Part shown: piece by piece, positions 1-7,682 of the stretch | Layout of the letters: each line of letters begins with the position of its first letter | Position numbering within the stretch: the first letter of the stretch is position 1 | Source of the DNA: Salinibacterium sp. G-O1 | Lineage (GTDB): Bacteria; Actinomycetota; Actinomycetes; Actinomycetales; Microbacteriaceae | Assembly (NCBI RefSeq): GCF_030063305.1 | Contig: NZ_JASISV010000001.1 | Span: 372,001-436,000 of the forward strand | Direction: 5' to 3' | DNA: 64,000 bases | Made by a program: the position numbers and the translations under genes | The notes under the pieces: model-generated | Database searches by the model: none | Seen by the model: only the letters and a program-made list of their open reading frames with translations | What the model was told of the DNA's origin: nothing

Positions 1-793
1 CCGCCGGGAGCAGGCCCAGCAGTGCTTCGATGACGTTCGGTAGGGCCGCCATGAGTGCCGTCAGCTCGCGCCGGTTGAGGCCGACGGGCAGTGCGCCGTT
101 GCCGAGGTCGGTGCCGTAGTGCACCCGCCCGCCGAGTGCCGCGAACCGCTCGAGATTGCCGAACGCGCGATCGAAGTCCGTGCCGTAATTGCCCCAGCCA
201 TGCATGTCGAGGGTCGAGATCCACGACATACGCGCCGCCATGCTCGTGAGCACGAAGTCGTCGAGCGTCTCGGTCCAGGGAGTATGCGCGAGGGCGTCGA
301 CCTCGGCCTCCAGAGCGCGTGCGGCCTGGCCGGTGCCCTGCGTGTGGGCAACCACCGGCAGGGCGGCGCTGTGTGCCGCCGCGACCACCGCGGCGAGAAC
401 GTCGTCGCCGAAGGTCGGCCCGGCGTCGGAGTTGAGCGCGATCTTCACCACGCGCGCACCGGCGGCGAGCACCTCGGCGATGGCCGCATCCACGTCGTCC
501 ACGGCGCCGACGGCACGGGATGCCTCGGTCGGCGCCCAACCGGATTGCGCCGGGTACCCGTGCGGCGCCGTGAGGATCGGACCGGCGACGTCGGTGACGG
601 GGAGGCGGGCATCCGTCGTCTGGGGCCATTCGCGCGCGACCGCCGGATCCCAGCCGAGGTCGAGCACCCTCGCGATGCCGTTCTCGCGCAGGGTCGCGGC
701 GTCGACCAGGCCGAGGTGCACGTGGCTGTCGGTGAAGCCGGGCAGGATGGTGCCCTCGACCCAGCTGCCGTCGATGAGGGCGCGCCCGAGCAT
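1..793 (-). CDS. Amidohydrolase family protein (C-terminus beyond window)
   Basis: Translating the minus strand from the ATG at 793 gives an open frame of 264 codons to the window edge. The metal-ligand pattern of the amidohydrolase superfamily is visible: GFTDSHVHLGL near residues 19-29 (HxH), VVKIAL (candidate carbamylated Lys), VVAHTQG and DALAHTPW (two His) and HYGTDLG (Asp). No signal peptide is seen, so it should be cytoplasmic. The start overlaps the kynA stop by one base (TGATG), so the two genes are translationally coupled. Given that coupling it probably acts in tryptophan/kynurenine breakdown, possibly as the formamidase step or on a later amide; this role is inferred. The superfamily call is firm; the substrate is unknown. 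Confidence 0.85.
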   Translation of the reverse strand, partial: MLGRALIDGSWVEGTILPGFTDSHVHLGLVDAATLRENGIARVLDLGWDPAVAREWPQTTDARLPVTDVAGPILTAPHGYPAQSGWAPTEASRAVGAVDDVDAAIAEVLAAGARVVKIALNSDAGPTFGDDVLAAVVAAAHSAALPVVAHTQGTGQAARALEAEVDALAHTPWTETLDDFVLTSMAARMSWISTLDMHGWGNYGTDFDRAFGNLERFAALGGRVHYGTDLGNGALPVGLNRRELTALMAALPNVIEALLGLLPA

Positions 794-1650
794 CAGGCGC
801 CGATCTCGTTTCGCACGGCGAACAGCTCGGGGAAGAAGGTGAGGCTCAGCGCCTTCTCGAGAAACTGGGTGCCGCTCGATCCGCCCGTGCCCGCCTTGAT
901 GCCGATCGTGCGGGCGACCGTGCGGAGGTGTCGGAAGCGCCAGAGTTGGAAATTGTCTTCGAGGTCGACGAGCTCTTCGCAGGCTTCGTACACCCGCCAG
1001 TGTTCCTTCGAGGTGCGGTAGATGTCGACGAGCACCGGGACGAGATCGGGGGTGAAGACGTGCGCCAGGGTGACGTCCCGCTGGAGCAGCGTCTCGGGGA
1101 TCGGGAAACCGGCGCGGTGGAGGTAGCGCAGGAACTCGTCGTACAGGCTCGGCTCGTGCAGCAGTTTCTGCAGGAGTTCGTGGGCGGCCGGGTCGCTCTC
1201 GAAGACTTCCAGCATCTTCTCGTTCTTGTTGCCGAGCATGAACTCGACGGCGCGGTACTGGTACGACTGAAAGCCGGACGAGGTGGCGAGAAACTGGCGG
1301 AACTCCGCATATTCGGTGGGGGTCAGGGTCGCCAGCACCGACCACTGCTCGGTCATGGTGGTCTGGATGTGCTTGACCCTGGCGATGCGCTTAAGCGCTG
1401 TACCGAGGTCGTCGGCCGCCAGCGATTGTCGTGCCGATCGCAGTTCGTGCAGCATCAACTTCAGCCAGAGCTCACTCGTCTGGTGCTGGATGATGAACAG
1501 CATTTCGTCGTGGTGTGTGGGCTCGCTGCGCAGGTGCTGTGCGCCGAGAATCTCATCGAGGGCGAGGTATTCCCCATAGCTGAGGCGCTTGTCGAAGTCG
1601 GTGACGATCGAGTCTTCCAACTCGCGGGTGTTGGATGTGTCATCCGTCAT
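793..1650 (-). CDS. kynA: Tryptophan 2,3-dioxygenase
   Basis: A heme dioxygenase of 285 residues, the normal length for bacterial TDO. It opens the indole ring of L-tryptophan to N-formylkynurenine, the first step of the kynurenine pathway. The active-site block FIIQHQTSELWLK places the catalytic-type His at residue 56, and RFRHLRTV places the axial heme His at about 241; the conserved GTGGSSGTQFL loop follows. It starts at an ATG without a strong Shine-Dalgarno sequence. The downstream amidohydrolase overlaps its stop by one base, so it heads at least a two-gene unit transcribed away from the tRNA gene. No kynureninase or other kyn gene is visible inside the window. Confidence 0.97.
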   Translation of the reverse strand: MTDDTSNTRELEDSIVTDFDKRLSYGEYLALDEILGAQHLRSEPTHHDEMLFIIQHQTSELWLKLMLHELRSARQSLAADDLGTALKRIARVKHIQTTMTEQWSVLATLTPTEYAEFRQFLATSSGFQSYQYRAVEFMLGNKNEKMLEVFESDPAAHELLQKLLHEPSLYDEFLRYLHRAGFPIPETLLQRDVTLAHVFTPDLVPVLVDIYRTSKEHWRVYEACEELVDLEDNFQLWRFRHLRTVARTIGIKAGTGGSSGTQFLEKALSLTFFPELFAVRNEIGA

Positions 1651-1731
1651 GTACCGACCGTATCTCGTAGCTCGCGACCGTCATAGGGCTGGCAGATTGC
1701 AAAAGCGAACGTGAGCACCTCAAACCGCTGG

Positions 1732-1737
1732 TATAGT
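1732..1737 (+). promoter_or_regulatory. Candidate -10 element of the tRNA-Arg gene
   Basis: TATAGT lies 33 bases before the tRNA 5' end, where a stable-RNA promoter is expected. No convincing -35 hexamer sits 16-18 bases upstream, so this is a tentative call. Confidence 0.4.
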
Positions 1738-1770
1738 TTTCAGGTTGGCTTCGGCCGGCAGGCACGACAT

Positions 1771-1843
1771 GCGCCCGTAGCTCAGCGGATAGAGCAATTG
1801 ACTACGGATCAATAGGCCGGGGGTTCAAATCCCTCCGGGCGCA
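1771..1843 (+). tRNA. tRNA-Arg(ACG)
   Basis: A complete 73-nt cloverleaf. The acceptor stem pairs gcgcccg (1771-1777) with cgggcgc (1836-1842), with discriminator A at 1843. The D-arm is gctcagcggatagagc. The anticodon loop ctacgga (1802-1808) has anticodon ACG at 1804-1806 on a 5-bp stem. The T-arm contains ggttcaaatcc. No CCA is encoded. A wobble inosine at the first anticodon position would read CGU, CGC and CGA. The downstream hairpin terminator fits a single-gene transcript. Confidence 0.97.
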
Positions 1844-1850
1844 CCCGAGA

Positions 1851-1887
1851 ACGAGACGTCACATTCGTGTGGCGTCTCGTTTCGTTT
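1851..1887 (+). terminator. Rho-independent terminator of tRNA-Arg
   Basis: A 13-bp stem (1851-1863 with 1868-1880, one G-U pair) closes on a TTCG tetraloop at 1864-1867 and is followed by ttcgttt. A stable UUCG-capped hairpin with a T-rich tail eight bases after the tRNA is a textbook terminator. Confidence 0.85.
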
Positions 1888-1997
1888 AACCGACGTTTCG
1901 TTCGCGGGTGCGCCAGTGAGGACGCGAAGCCTCTCGTGGGCCCCGATCCGCGCAGTCCGCGGCATTGCGCATTTCGCGCACTCGCACGGACGCTCGA

Positions 1998-2039
1998 CCG
2001 CGCAATGTTGAGGCGGCTCGGATTGGGAGTCAAATCCCT
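1998..2039 (+). repeat. 42-bp direct repeat, left copy
   Basis: This 42-bp stretch matches 9324-9365 at 41 of 42 positions (T/C difference at 2009). Its last part, gggagtcaaatccct, resembles the T-arm of the nearby tRNA-Arg (gggggttcaaatccct). The two copies bracket the metal-resistance genes between 2.1 and 9.2 kb, as island boundary or recombination repeats would. No integrase lies between them, so an attachment-site role is only inferred. Confidence 0.75.
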
Positions 2040-2132
2040 GCTGGCGTGCAGTCGAGGGGGCATTTCAAAAGCTCCACTCATCGCGTGGTGACTTTTCTGC
2101 CGAACACGTCGACCGCTACCGCCTAACTGTCG

Positions 2133-2387
2133 TCACTCCGGCCGACGGAGCGCCGCACGTCGCGCGAGGTATTCGGTCTCGTCGATCTCTCCGCGCGCGA
2201 ACCGCTCGTGCAGGATGCGCTCAGCATCATGGTGCGAATGGTGCATATCGGTCGTTCCCTGCCCGGAGGGCGCGCGCCGAAGGAGCACCACGACGACGGC
2301 GGCCACGCCTCCCCAGAACACGATCATTAATATTGCCATTGCGATCCAGCCGGCAATTCCCCAGCCGTCGCCACTCCATCCGTACAT
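2133..2387 (-). CDS. Small SHOCT-domain membrane protein
   Basis: An 84-residue protein with one hydrophobic segment (about residues 10-35) and a C-terminal SHOCT motif (ERILHERFARGEIDETEYL). SHOCT is a short C-terminal helical domain of unknown biochemical role, frequent in small actinobacterial membrane proteins. The ATG at 2387 is chosen because GGAGG lies seven bases upstream; an in-frame TTG two codons earlier is too close to that site. A His-rich stretch (HHSHH) before the SHOCT motif might bind metal ions, which would suit the island. A second SHOCT protein lies at 2.95 kb on the other strand. Confidence 0.8.
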   Translation of the reverse strand: MYGWSGDGWGIAGWIAMAILMIVFWGGVAAVVVVLLRRAPSGQGTTDMHHSHHDAERILHERFARGEIDETEYLARRAALRRPE

Positions 2388-2393
2388 GGTCAA

Positions 2394-2694
2394 ACCTCCG
2401 TTGTTTCACACAACGTACTTCTCGGCGTGATTGCGAAACAGGGCCTTAGGTCCTCAGGGCCAGCAGAAGTCGGCGGCCCTTTTGGAGGTGACTTCCCGCG
2501 CCAGATTCGCGAATCGAGGTGGGTACTCATGGAATGCCGGGCTCGGATGTTGCTGGGCCGCAGCCACGTGGTTCTTCTGGAGCGTTCCTGCGCTCTTCGG
2601 TTGCGCATCCGCCTTATTACCTGACTGCCGCCTCAGTGAAAGGGATTGCCGGACGCGTGGCGCGGTGGTACTTCACGGCCACGGCGAGTGCAAT
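2394..2694. other. Non-coding stretch, possibly decayed DNA
   Basis: About 300 bases between the two SHOCT genes. Frames running through it have no family resemblance and look like chance reading of GC-rich sequence. Only the end, after about 2695, resembles part of a known protein type. I see no RNA gene or clear operator here. Confidence 0.4.
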
Positions 2695-2880
2695 AAGCCG
2701 TGGGCTCGTGTGGGGACTGTCACGGGTGGTTCCCAATCACTCGCCGGCCACGACGGACGCGTGTATGTCGCGGATGATCGCGGGCTCGCGTCCACCGACG
2801 ATGACGGTGCTACCTGGACCGTGCTTACGCTCGCTTTGCTGGGTGAGTTCGGCGTCTCGCAGGGACTTAAGGCTCTATAG
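2695..2880 (+). pseudogene. C-terminal remnant of a BNR/sialidase-repeat protein
   Basis: The frame ending in TAG at 2880 encodes, over about 40 residues, a WARVGTV segment, then LAGHDGRVYVADDRGLASTD and DDGATWTVL. This resembles the C-terminal repeat of F510_1955-type beta-propeller proteins that often sit beside DUF305 and multicopper-oxidase genes in actinobacterial metal islands. Upstream of it the frame is unrelated and no start is plausible. I read it as a truncated leftover gene. The family link is from memory of the motif and is moderate to weak. Confidence 0.35.
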
Positions 2881-2947
2881 CCATGAGTGCATCGGACGGA
2901 AGATGAAGTAGGCACCAATCGGCGCCATCTTTCTAGGGAGCGTCCTC

Positions 2948-3199
2948 ATGATGTGGGGTAACTACGGAATGGGACTGTGGGGGTGGGGATTCGGCGCGCT
3001 GATTCTGGTCGGCGTCGTCATCCTCATTGGGGTGCTGGTTCGACTCTTTTCAACCCCCCGGGCCGGAGCACCGGTCCCCGGAGCCGTCACGGGCGAAACT
3101 GGGGCGACACCTCCGAAGCAAATCCTGGATGAGCGGTACGCGAAGGGCGAGATGACCACAGAGGAGTATCAGGAGCGACTGACCGGTTTGGGGCTGTAG
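2948..3199 (+). CDS. Small SHOCT-domain membrane protein
   Basis: An 83-residue protein. A Trp/Gly/Met-rich N-terminus leads into a transmembrane helix (about residues 15-35), a Pro/Gly linker, and a SHOCT motif (ILDERYAKGEMTTEEYQERL) at the C-terminus. AGGGAG upstream supports the tandem ATGs at 2948/2951. It has the same architecture as the protein at 2133-2387 but little identity outside the SHOCT motif. Its function is unknown; its place at the head of the plus-strand metal cluster suggests an accessory envelope role. Confidence 0.85.
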   Translation: MMWGNYGMGLWGWGFGALILVGVVILIGVLVRLFSTPRAGAPVPGAVTGETGATPPKQILDERYAKGEMTTEEYQERLTGLGL

Positions 3200-3290
3200 A
3201 GCGGCCGGCGGCTCGCAGGTCACTCAACCGAGTCAGCTTGTCGGCCGGGAACGTGAATCCAGTGGCTTGTTGGTCGGACCGTAGGATCGG

Positions 3291-4562
3291 ATGATGGCGG
3301 ACAAGAAGAAACTCACACTTGCCGGATCTGTTTCGCTGGGCGCTGGCGTGATGGTTGGGGCGGGAATTTTCGCTCTCGTCGGTCAGGTCGCCGGGCTCGC
3401 CGGGGACTGGTTCCCGGTCGCATTCCTGGGTGGCGCAATCGTCGCGGGTGTCAGCTCGTACGCCTACGTGCGATATTCGAGCGTGAATCCGTCGTCCGGC
3501 GGGATCGCGATGCTGTTGAAAGACGCTTACGGTCCCGGAGTGGCAGCGGGATCATTCTCGCTCTTCATGTACGTCTCAATGGTCGTGGCCGAGAGTCTGC
3601 TTGCGCGGACGTTTGGAACCTACCTCCTGACACCCTTCGGCCTGCAGGGCTCGGTCGTGCTCGTGCCGCTGCTCGGAGTTCTGGCGATCGCGGCGGCCGC
3701 GATCGTGAACCTGGTCGGCAACCGTCTGGTCGAGGGCTCGGCCACCGTCACCGCCATCATCAAGGTTGTTGGTATCGCGGTTCTTGCTATCGCTGGCCTT
3801 ATCGGCACGGCCGCGTCCGGCGATGGGCTGTTCGCGAACGCCTCCGGCCAGCCGGCCGACTTGGTGGGTGTACTCGCCGGCACGACCCTGTGTGTTCTCG
3901 CCTATAAGGGGTTCACGACGATCACCAATCAGGGCGGCGACATCCGCGACCCTAAGAAGAACGTCGGGCGATCCATCATGATCTCCATCGCGATTTGCAC
4001 GGTGCTCTACCTGCTCATCACGGTGTCGGTCGCCTCAAGCCTCGGCGCCGAAGGGGCGGTAAAGGCACGGGACTTCGCCTTGGCGCAGGCAGCCGAGCCG
4101 CTGTTCGGGGCCTGGGGTGTCGGCCTCACGGTGGCGATCGCTGTCGTCGCCACGCTGTCCGGGTTGCTCGCAAGCCTGTACTCGGTCTCCCGCCTCTACG
4201 CGATGCTGCAGGACATGCGCCAGGCACCGTCTTTGCCGGCCCGCATCCCTCATCAGCCGCTCCTGATCACCGCCGGGCTCGCCATCGTCGTGACCGCGTT
4301 TCTCGACCTCACCCAGATCGCATCCATGGGGGCAATCCTCTACCTCAGCATGGATATCGCGGTGCAATGGGGGCTCGTTCGACGCCTTCGCGACAAGGTC
4401 CCCACCCGACGGTGGGTGCCGATGCTGGCGATCCTGCTCGACGTGGTCGTTCTAGTCCCGTTCATCGCGGTGAAGGTCCAGTCCGATGTGGTGACCATCG
4501 TTGTCGCGCTCGCTGTCGCGGCATCCCCATCGTCATTGCCCAGATCATCGGGGTACGTGTAA
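3291..4562 (+). CDS. APC-superfamily permease
   Basis: A 423-residue polytopic membrane protein with the APC signature at the N-terminus (GAGVMVGAGIFALVGQVAGLAG, in which the GxGIF-type helix-1 break is clear) and about 12 hydrophobic segments. The APC family moves amino acids, polyamines or organic cations by proton coupling; the substrate cannot be read. The last 15 residues (SPSSLPRSSGYV) are polar, while another frame from about 4520 continues as IPIVIAQIIGVRV, which looks like the missing end of the final helix. A small indel near 4515-4525 (real or a sequencing error) may have changed the C-terminus. It is the only transporter in the island. Confidence 0.85.
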   Translation: MMADKKKLTLAGSVSLGAGVMVGAGIFALVGQVAGLAGDWFPVAFLGGAIVAGVSSYAYVRYSSVNPSSGGIAMLLKDAYGPGVAAGSFSLFMYVSMVVAESLLARTFGTYLLTPFGLQGSVVLVPLLGVLAIAAAAIVNLVGNRLVEGSATVTAIIKVVGIAVLAIAGLIGTAASGDGLFANASGQPADLVGVLAGTTLCVLAYKGFTTITNQGGDIRDPKKNVGRSIMISIAICTVLYLLITVSVASSLGAEGAVKARDFALAQAAEPLFGAWGVGLTVAIAVVATLSGLLASLYSVSRLYAMLQDMRQAPSLPARIPHQPLLITAGLAIVVTAFLDLTQIASMGAILYLSMDIAVQWGLVRRLRDKVPTRRWVPMLAILLDVVVLVPFIAVKVQSDVVTIVVALAVAASPSSLPRSSGYV

Positions 4563-4628
4563 GGACGCCCGCGCGATGACGTGACAACCTTGCCTATGAG
4601 CCACGTGGACGAAGTCACGGACGGCGAA

Positions 4629-4634
4629 TTGACA
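4629..4634 (+). promoter_or_regulatory. Possible -35 element for the DUF6153/DUF305 genes
   Basis: A perfect TTGACA lies 58 bases before the DUF6153 ATG. No good -10 hexamer sits at 17-18 bases. A short inverted repeat CCTA-AC-TAGG follows at about 4660-4669 and could be an operator core. The evidence is weak. Confidence 0.25.
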
Positions 4635-4692
4635 GGTTCGAGGACGACGAATCAATTACCCTAACTAGGTTCACGAGCGGAAGGCGAGTCAC

Positions 4693-5118
4693 ATGAAAGC
4701 GATGTTGACGTTTTCCTCACGCCCCCGCTCAAGATGGCGTCGCTATGGTTTTGGCCTGCTTGCGGTCCCCGCGATTCTGGTGGGCATGATCTCGATGCAT
4801 TTTCTCGCCTCCGAAAGTTTCTCGCCAGGCACTCACTCGGTCAGCGCGTCAGCCGCAGCCTCCGTGGCACCAGTTGTTCCGCAGGTTGAAACGCTGAGGT
4901 TTGAGAGCTGCGCGGAGATATGCGGTCCCGTCAATGACATGCTCGGGATGGCATGCGTTCTGGCGCTCCTCATCACAGCGGTCCTTCTTGTTTTCCACGC
5001 CTTCCGTTTTCAGTTCCGCACGGCGCGTGCGGCGCTGTTGATGAATATCGCGCGCATATCTGCACTGTCACTGCCAGCACCTCCGTCACTGCACGTTCTC
5101 TCTATTAGTCGAACCTGA
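4693..5118 (+). CDS. DUF6153-like small membrane protein
   Basis: A 141-residue protein with an N-terminal membrane anchor (about residues 17-40), an extracytoplasmic Ala/Ser/Val-rich region, a Cys pair (FESCAEICGPV), a second helix (about 84-104) and a C-terminus ending PPSLHVLSISRT. This two-helix layout and C-terminal motif match the actinobacterial DUF6153 group as I recall it. The two cysteines are in the predicted outside region and could bind a metal or form a disulphide. It precedes the DUF305 lipoprotein gene by 81 bases on the same strand. The biochemical role is unknown. Confidence 0.7.
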   Translation: MKAMLTFSSRPRSRWRRYGFGLLAVPAILVGMISMHFLASESFSPGTHSVSASAAASVAPVVPQVETLRFESCAEICGPVNDMLGMACVLALLITAVLLVFHAFRFQFRTARAALLMNIARISALSLPAPPSLHVLSISRT

Positions 5119-5199
5119 TTCGCTGACGCTCGGTCATTCCGGGCTAACGCCGCATGCGGCTCAGCGTTTCACCTCATTCGACTAGAAGAAAGAAACATC

Positions 5200-5781
5200 A
5201 TGAACACTCGCGCAATCGCGCTGCTTTCGGCCGCGCTAGCAACGACCCTCGCCCTCGCCGGATGCTCGGCTGGAGCCACGGATGCGTCTGGCGGCTCCTC
5301 TCCATCGTCATCCAACTCGGCCGAATCATCCGGCGCAAATAGCGCAGATGCCTCCTTCGCCATGGAGATGGTTGCTCACCACGAGCAGGCCGTCGAGATG
5401 GCGCAGGTGGTGCTGGACAAATCAGGCGTAGACCCTCGGGTCGCCGAACTAGCGCAGGCCATCAAGGATGCTCAGGGCCCCGAGATCGACACCATGAACA
5501 GTTGGCTCGATGCCTGGGGCGCAGGCGGCTCGATGGACGGTATGGAGATGGGCGGCACCATGTCCGACGCAGACATGGCTGCCTTGAACTCGGCCTCCGG
5601 TGCTGACGCGAGCAAACTCTTCCTCGAGCAGATGACCGTGCACCACCAGGGCGCCATCGAAATGGCCGAAACCGAGGTGCGGACCGGCCAGAACGCCGAC
5701 GCACTCGCACTGGCGTCGAAGATCATCGACGACCAGACGGCAGAGATCGCACTCATGAAAGACATCCGCGACACGCTCTAA
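5200..5781 (+). CDS. DUF305 family lipoprotein
   Basis: 193 residues. The signal peptide ends in the lipobox LAGC with Cys22, followed by a Ser/Asn-rich linker. It carries the two DUF305 His/Met blocks (MVAHHEQAVEMA and MTVHHQGAIEMA) around a Met/Gly-rich loop (MDGMEMGGTMSDADM). DUF305 proteins form four-helix ferritin-like bundles, and the HH/Met residues suit copper or silver binding outside the membrane. An AGAAAGA ribosome site precedes the ATG. It needs Lgt for lipidation, and an lgt gene lies two genes downstream. Binding metal at the membrane surface next to the multicopper oxidase is the inferred role. Confidence 0.93.
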   Translation: MNTRAIALLSAALATTLALAGCSAGATDASGGSSPSSSNSAESSGANSADASFAMEMVAHHEQAVEMAQVVLDKSGVDPRVAELAQAIKDAQGPEIDTMNSWLDAWGAGGSMDGMEMGGTMSDADMAALNSASGADASKLFLEQMTVHHQGAIEMAETEVRTGQNADALALASKIIDDQTAEIALMKDIRDTL

Positions 5782-5886
5782 AAGCGCGCGTCTGGACTCG
5801 TCCGGGGCCGCGGTGGCTTGTAACTACCGCTGCCCCTCAGCCCACCTTCTACTGTGGTCGCCCGCGAGCGACCTGTTTGGACACCT

Positions 5887-6675
5887 ATGACTCACCGCTA
5901 TCCGGATGCCCCGGCAGCTCTCACCCGTCGCGAATCCCTCTCGCGCGAGAAGAGACCGCGCCTCAAAGCCACACGCACGCTCCGCAGCAGCGCCAGGGGA
6001 GGCGGCGGGATTGCGCTCGTCGCACTTATGATGGCCACCTACGTGCTGCCCGCCTACGCAGCGCAAGAAGATGTCGCGCCTGCGGAAGCTTCTGGCCCGT
6101 CCGCGCAGCTTCAAACGGTACGGGTGCCGGGCGTCAGCGCGAACGCGAGCGATTCGATCCTCACCTCTGCACGCGACTCTTTCCAAGTAACCAAGACCGT
6201 TTCAGCCGGCGTTCCGTACTCACGCATCGCCGACACCTTCACGAACAACCCGAACGCCGCCATCCAGTGGCCGTTCCTTGTGGGAGTGCCGATCAGCAGC
6301 TGGTTCGGATTCCGCGATTGCACCGGATGCCCAACCTTCCATAAGGGCATCGACTTGAACCCGGGCCTCGGCACCGCAATCCAGGCTATCGCCGACGGGG
6401 TGGTCACCGAGGTGGGCCCCAACGATGCGGACTACGGCACGAATGTCGTCATCACCCACCAAATCAACGGACAAGTCATCAGCAGTCGCTACGCGCACAT
6501 GATCGAAGGCTCAACACCACTGGCAGTGGGGGATGTCGTCACCGTCGGCGCCCTCGTTGGCCAGGTGGGGAACACCGGAATCAGTACCGGCGCGCACCTG
6601 CACTTCGAGATACTTCTCGATGGCGTCACCCCGACCGATCCATACGCTTGGCTGAAAGCTGAGGTTGGATCGTGA
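5887..6675 (+). CDS. M23 family metallopeptidase-like protein
   Basis: Chosen from ATG 5887 (262 residues); an in-frame GTG at 5854 is possible. A basic N-terminus leads to one membrane segment (about residues 40-60 of this form), a linker, and a C-terminal LytM/M23 domain. The zinc-site motifs are visible: FHKGIDLNPG (HxxxD) and GAHLHFEI (HxH). M23 enzymes cut peptidoglycan cross-bridges. The Cys pair FRDCTGCPTFHKG just before the first motif recurs in this actinobacterial subgroup. The stop overlaps the lgt start (GTGA), so the genes are coupled. Cell-wall remodelling to accommodate surface metal proteins is a plausible but unproven role. Confidence 0.88.
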   Translation: MTHRYPDAPAALTRRESLSREKRPRLKATRTLRSSARGGGGIALVALMMATYVLPAYAAQEDVAPAEASGPSAQLQTVRVPGVSANASDSILTSARDSFQVTKTVSAGVPYSRIADTFTNNPNAAIQWPFLVGVPISSWFGFRDCTGCPTFHKGIDLNPGLGTAIQAIADGVVTEVGPNDADYGTNVVITHQINGQVISSRYAHMIEGSTPLAVGDVVTVGALVGQVGNTGISTGAHLHFEILLDGVTPTDPYAWLKAEVGS

Positions 6676-7556
6676 GCGCGCTCGCCATGCTTCCGACGGC
6701 AATTCCCAGCCCCGACGTCAGCTTCATCGACATCGGCCCGGTGCGCATCCATTTCTACGCCCTCTTCATGATCGTGGCCATCGCCGCTGCGACCGTGATC
6801 GCCGGGCGGCGGATGCGTCGGCTGGACATACCCAGCGGTGTAGCCCTCGACATCGCCATCTGGGCGGTACCGATCGGGATAGTCGGGGGTCGGCTCTATC
6901 ACGTGTTCACGCACCCCGGTGATTATTTCTATGCGGGTGCGAACCTGTGGACGGTGTTCTACGTCTGGGAGGGCGGGCTGGCCATATTTGGCTCGATCAC
7001 CTTCGGTGCGCTGGGGGCGTGGATTGGCGCGCGGCGCAGCGGGGTGCCGCTGGTGGCCTTCGCTGACGCCCTCGCCCCCGGCCTCCTCCTCGCGCAGGCA
7101 ATCGGACGAATCGGCAACTACTTCAACCAAGAGCTCTTCGGTGCCCCCACCACACTTCCCTGGGGACTGGAGATCGACCCGAGCAGTCCGGCGTTCCCGA
7201 GCGGACTTCCCGATGGAACCCTCTTCCACCCACTTTTCCTTTACGAGATGCTGTGGAACATTGCGGGCATCGTCGTTGTCCTCGGAATTGAACGGCTCAG
7301 TCGACATCGACAGGGTGTCGCGGTCGGCACCTACTTTGTTTGGTACGGCATCGGCAGGGCCTGGTTCGAGTCGTTCCGTCTTGACCCCACAGAGTTCGAA
7401 CTGTTCGGGGTGAAGATCAACATCATCACGGCGCTGGTTGCGGCTGTTGTCGGTCTTTGCATCATTTGGTTCAACTGGGCCCGGGCGAACAAACCATCAC
7501 AGGCCATCACGGATCAGGCCATCAAGGAACCACAGAAGGGCAGCGCAGCACTATGA
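6672..7556 (+). CDS. lgt: Prolipoprotein diacylglyceryl transferase, accessory copy
   Basis: 294 residues with seven predicted membrane helices. The Lgt signature GRIGNYFNQELFG is at about 145-157, with the HFYALFMI and GGRLYHV blocks upstream. Lgt moves diacylglycerol from phosphatidylglycerol to the lipobox Cys of prelipoproteins. The GTG start overlaps the M23 stop by four bases. Actinobacteria normally keep lgt near trp genes, so a copy inside a metal island between two lipobox proteins (DUF305 and the multicopper oxidase) suggests a dedicated paralogue. Whether the genome has another lgt cannot be seen here. Confidence 0.93.
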   Translation: MSALAMLPTAIPSPDVSFIDIGPVRIHFYALFMIVAIAAATVIAGRRMRRLDIPSGVALDIAIWAVPIGIVGGRLYHVFTHPGDYFYAGANLWTVFYVWEGGLAIFGSITFGALGAWIGARRSGVPLVAFADALAPGLLLAQAIGRIGNYFNQELFGAPTTLPWGLEIDPSSPAFPSGLPDGTLFHPLFLYEMLWNIAGIVVVLGIERLSRHRQGVAVGTYFVWYGIGRAWFESFRLDPTEFELFGVKINIITALVAAVVGLCIIWFNWARANKPSQAITDQAIKEPQKGSAAL

Positions 7557-7682
7557 ACCCTCACGGCAAGAAGACCAAGGCCCCCAGCGACCTTGAACAT
7601 CCTTGCCGGACGAAAGCGCCCCACGTCACGACCTTCGGCTTGATCACCCCCGTTTTTCACCCCTCAGCAGAAAGATACGACT

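Noticed and set aside
119-1021. Long plus-strand frame at the left end
   Set aside because: It is antisense to the amidohydrolase and kynA, both of which show clear catalytic motifs.
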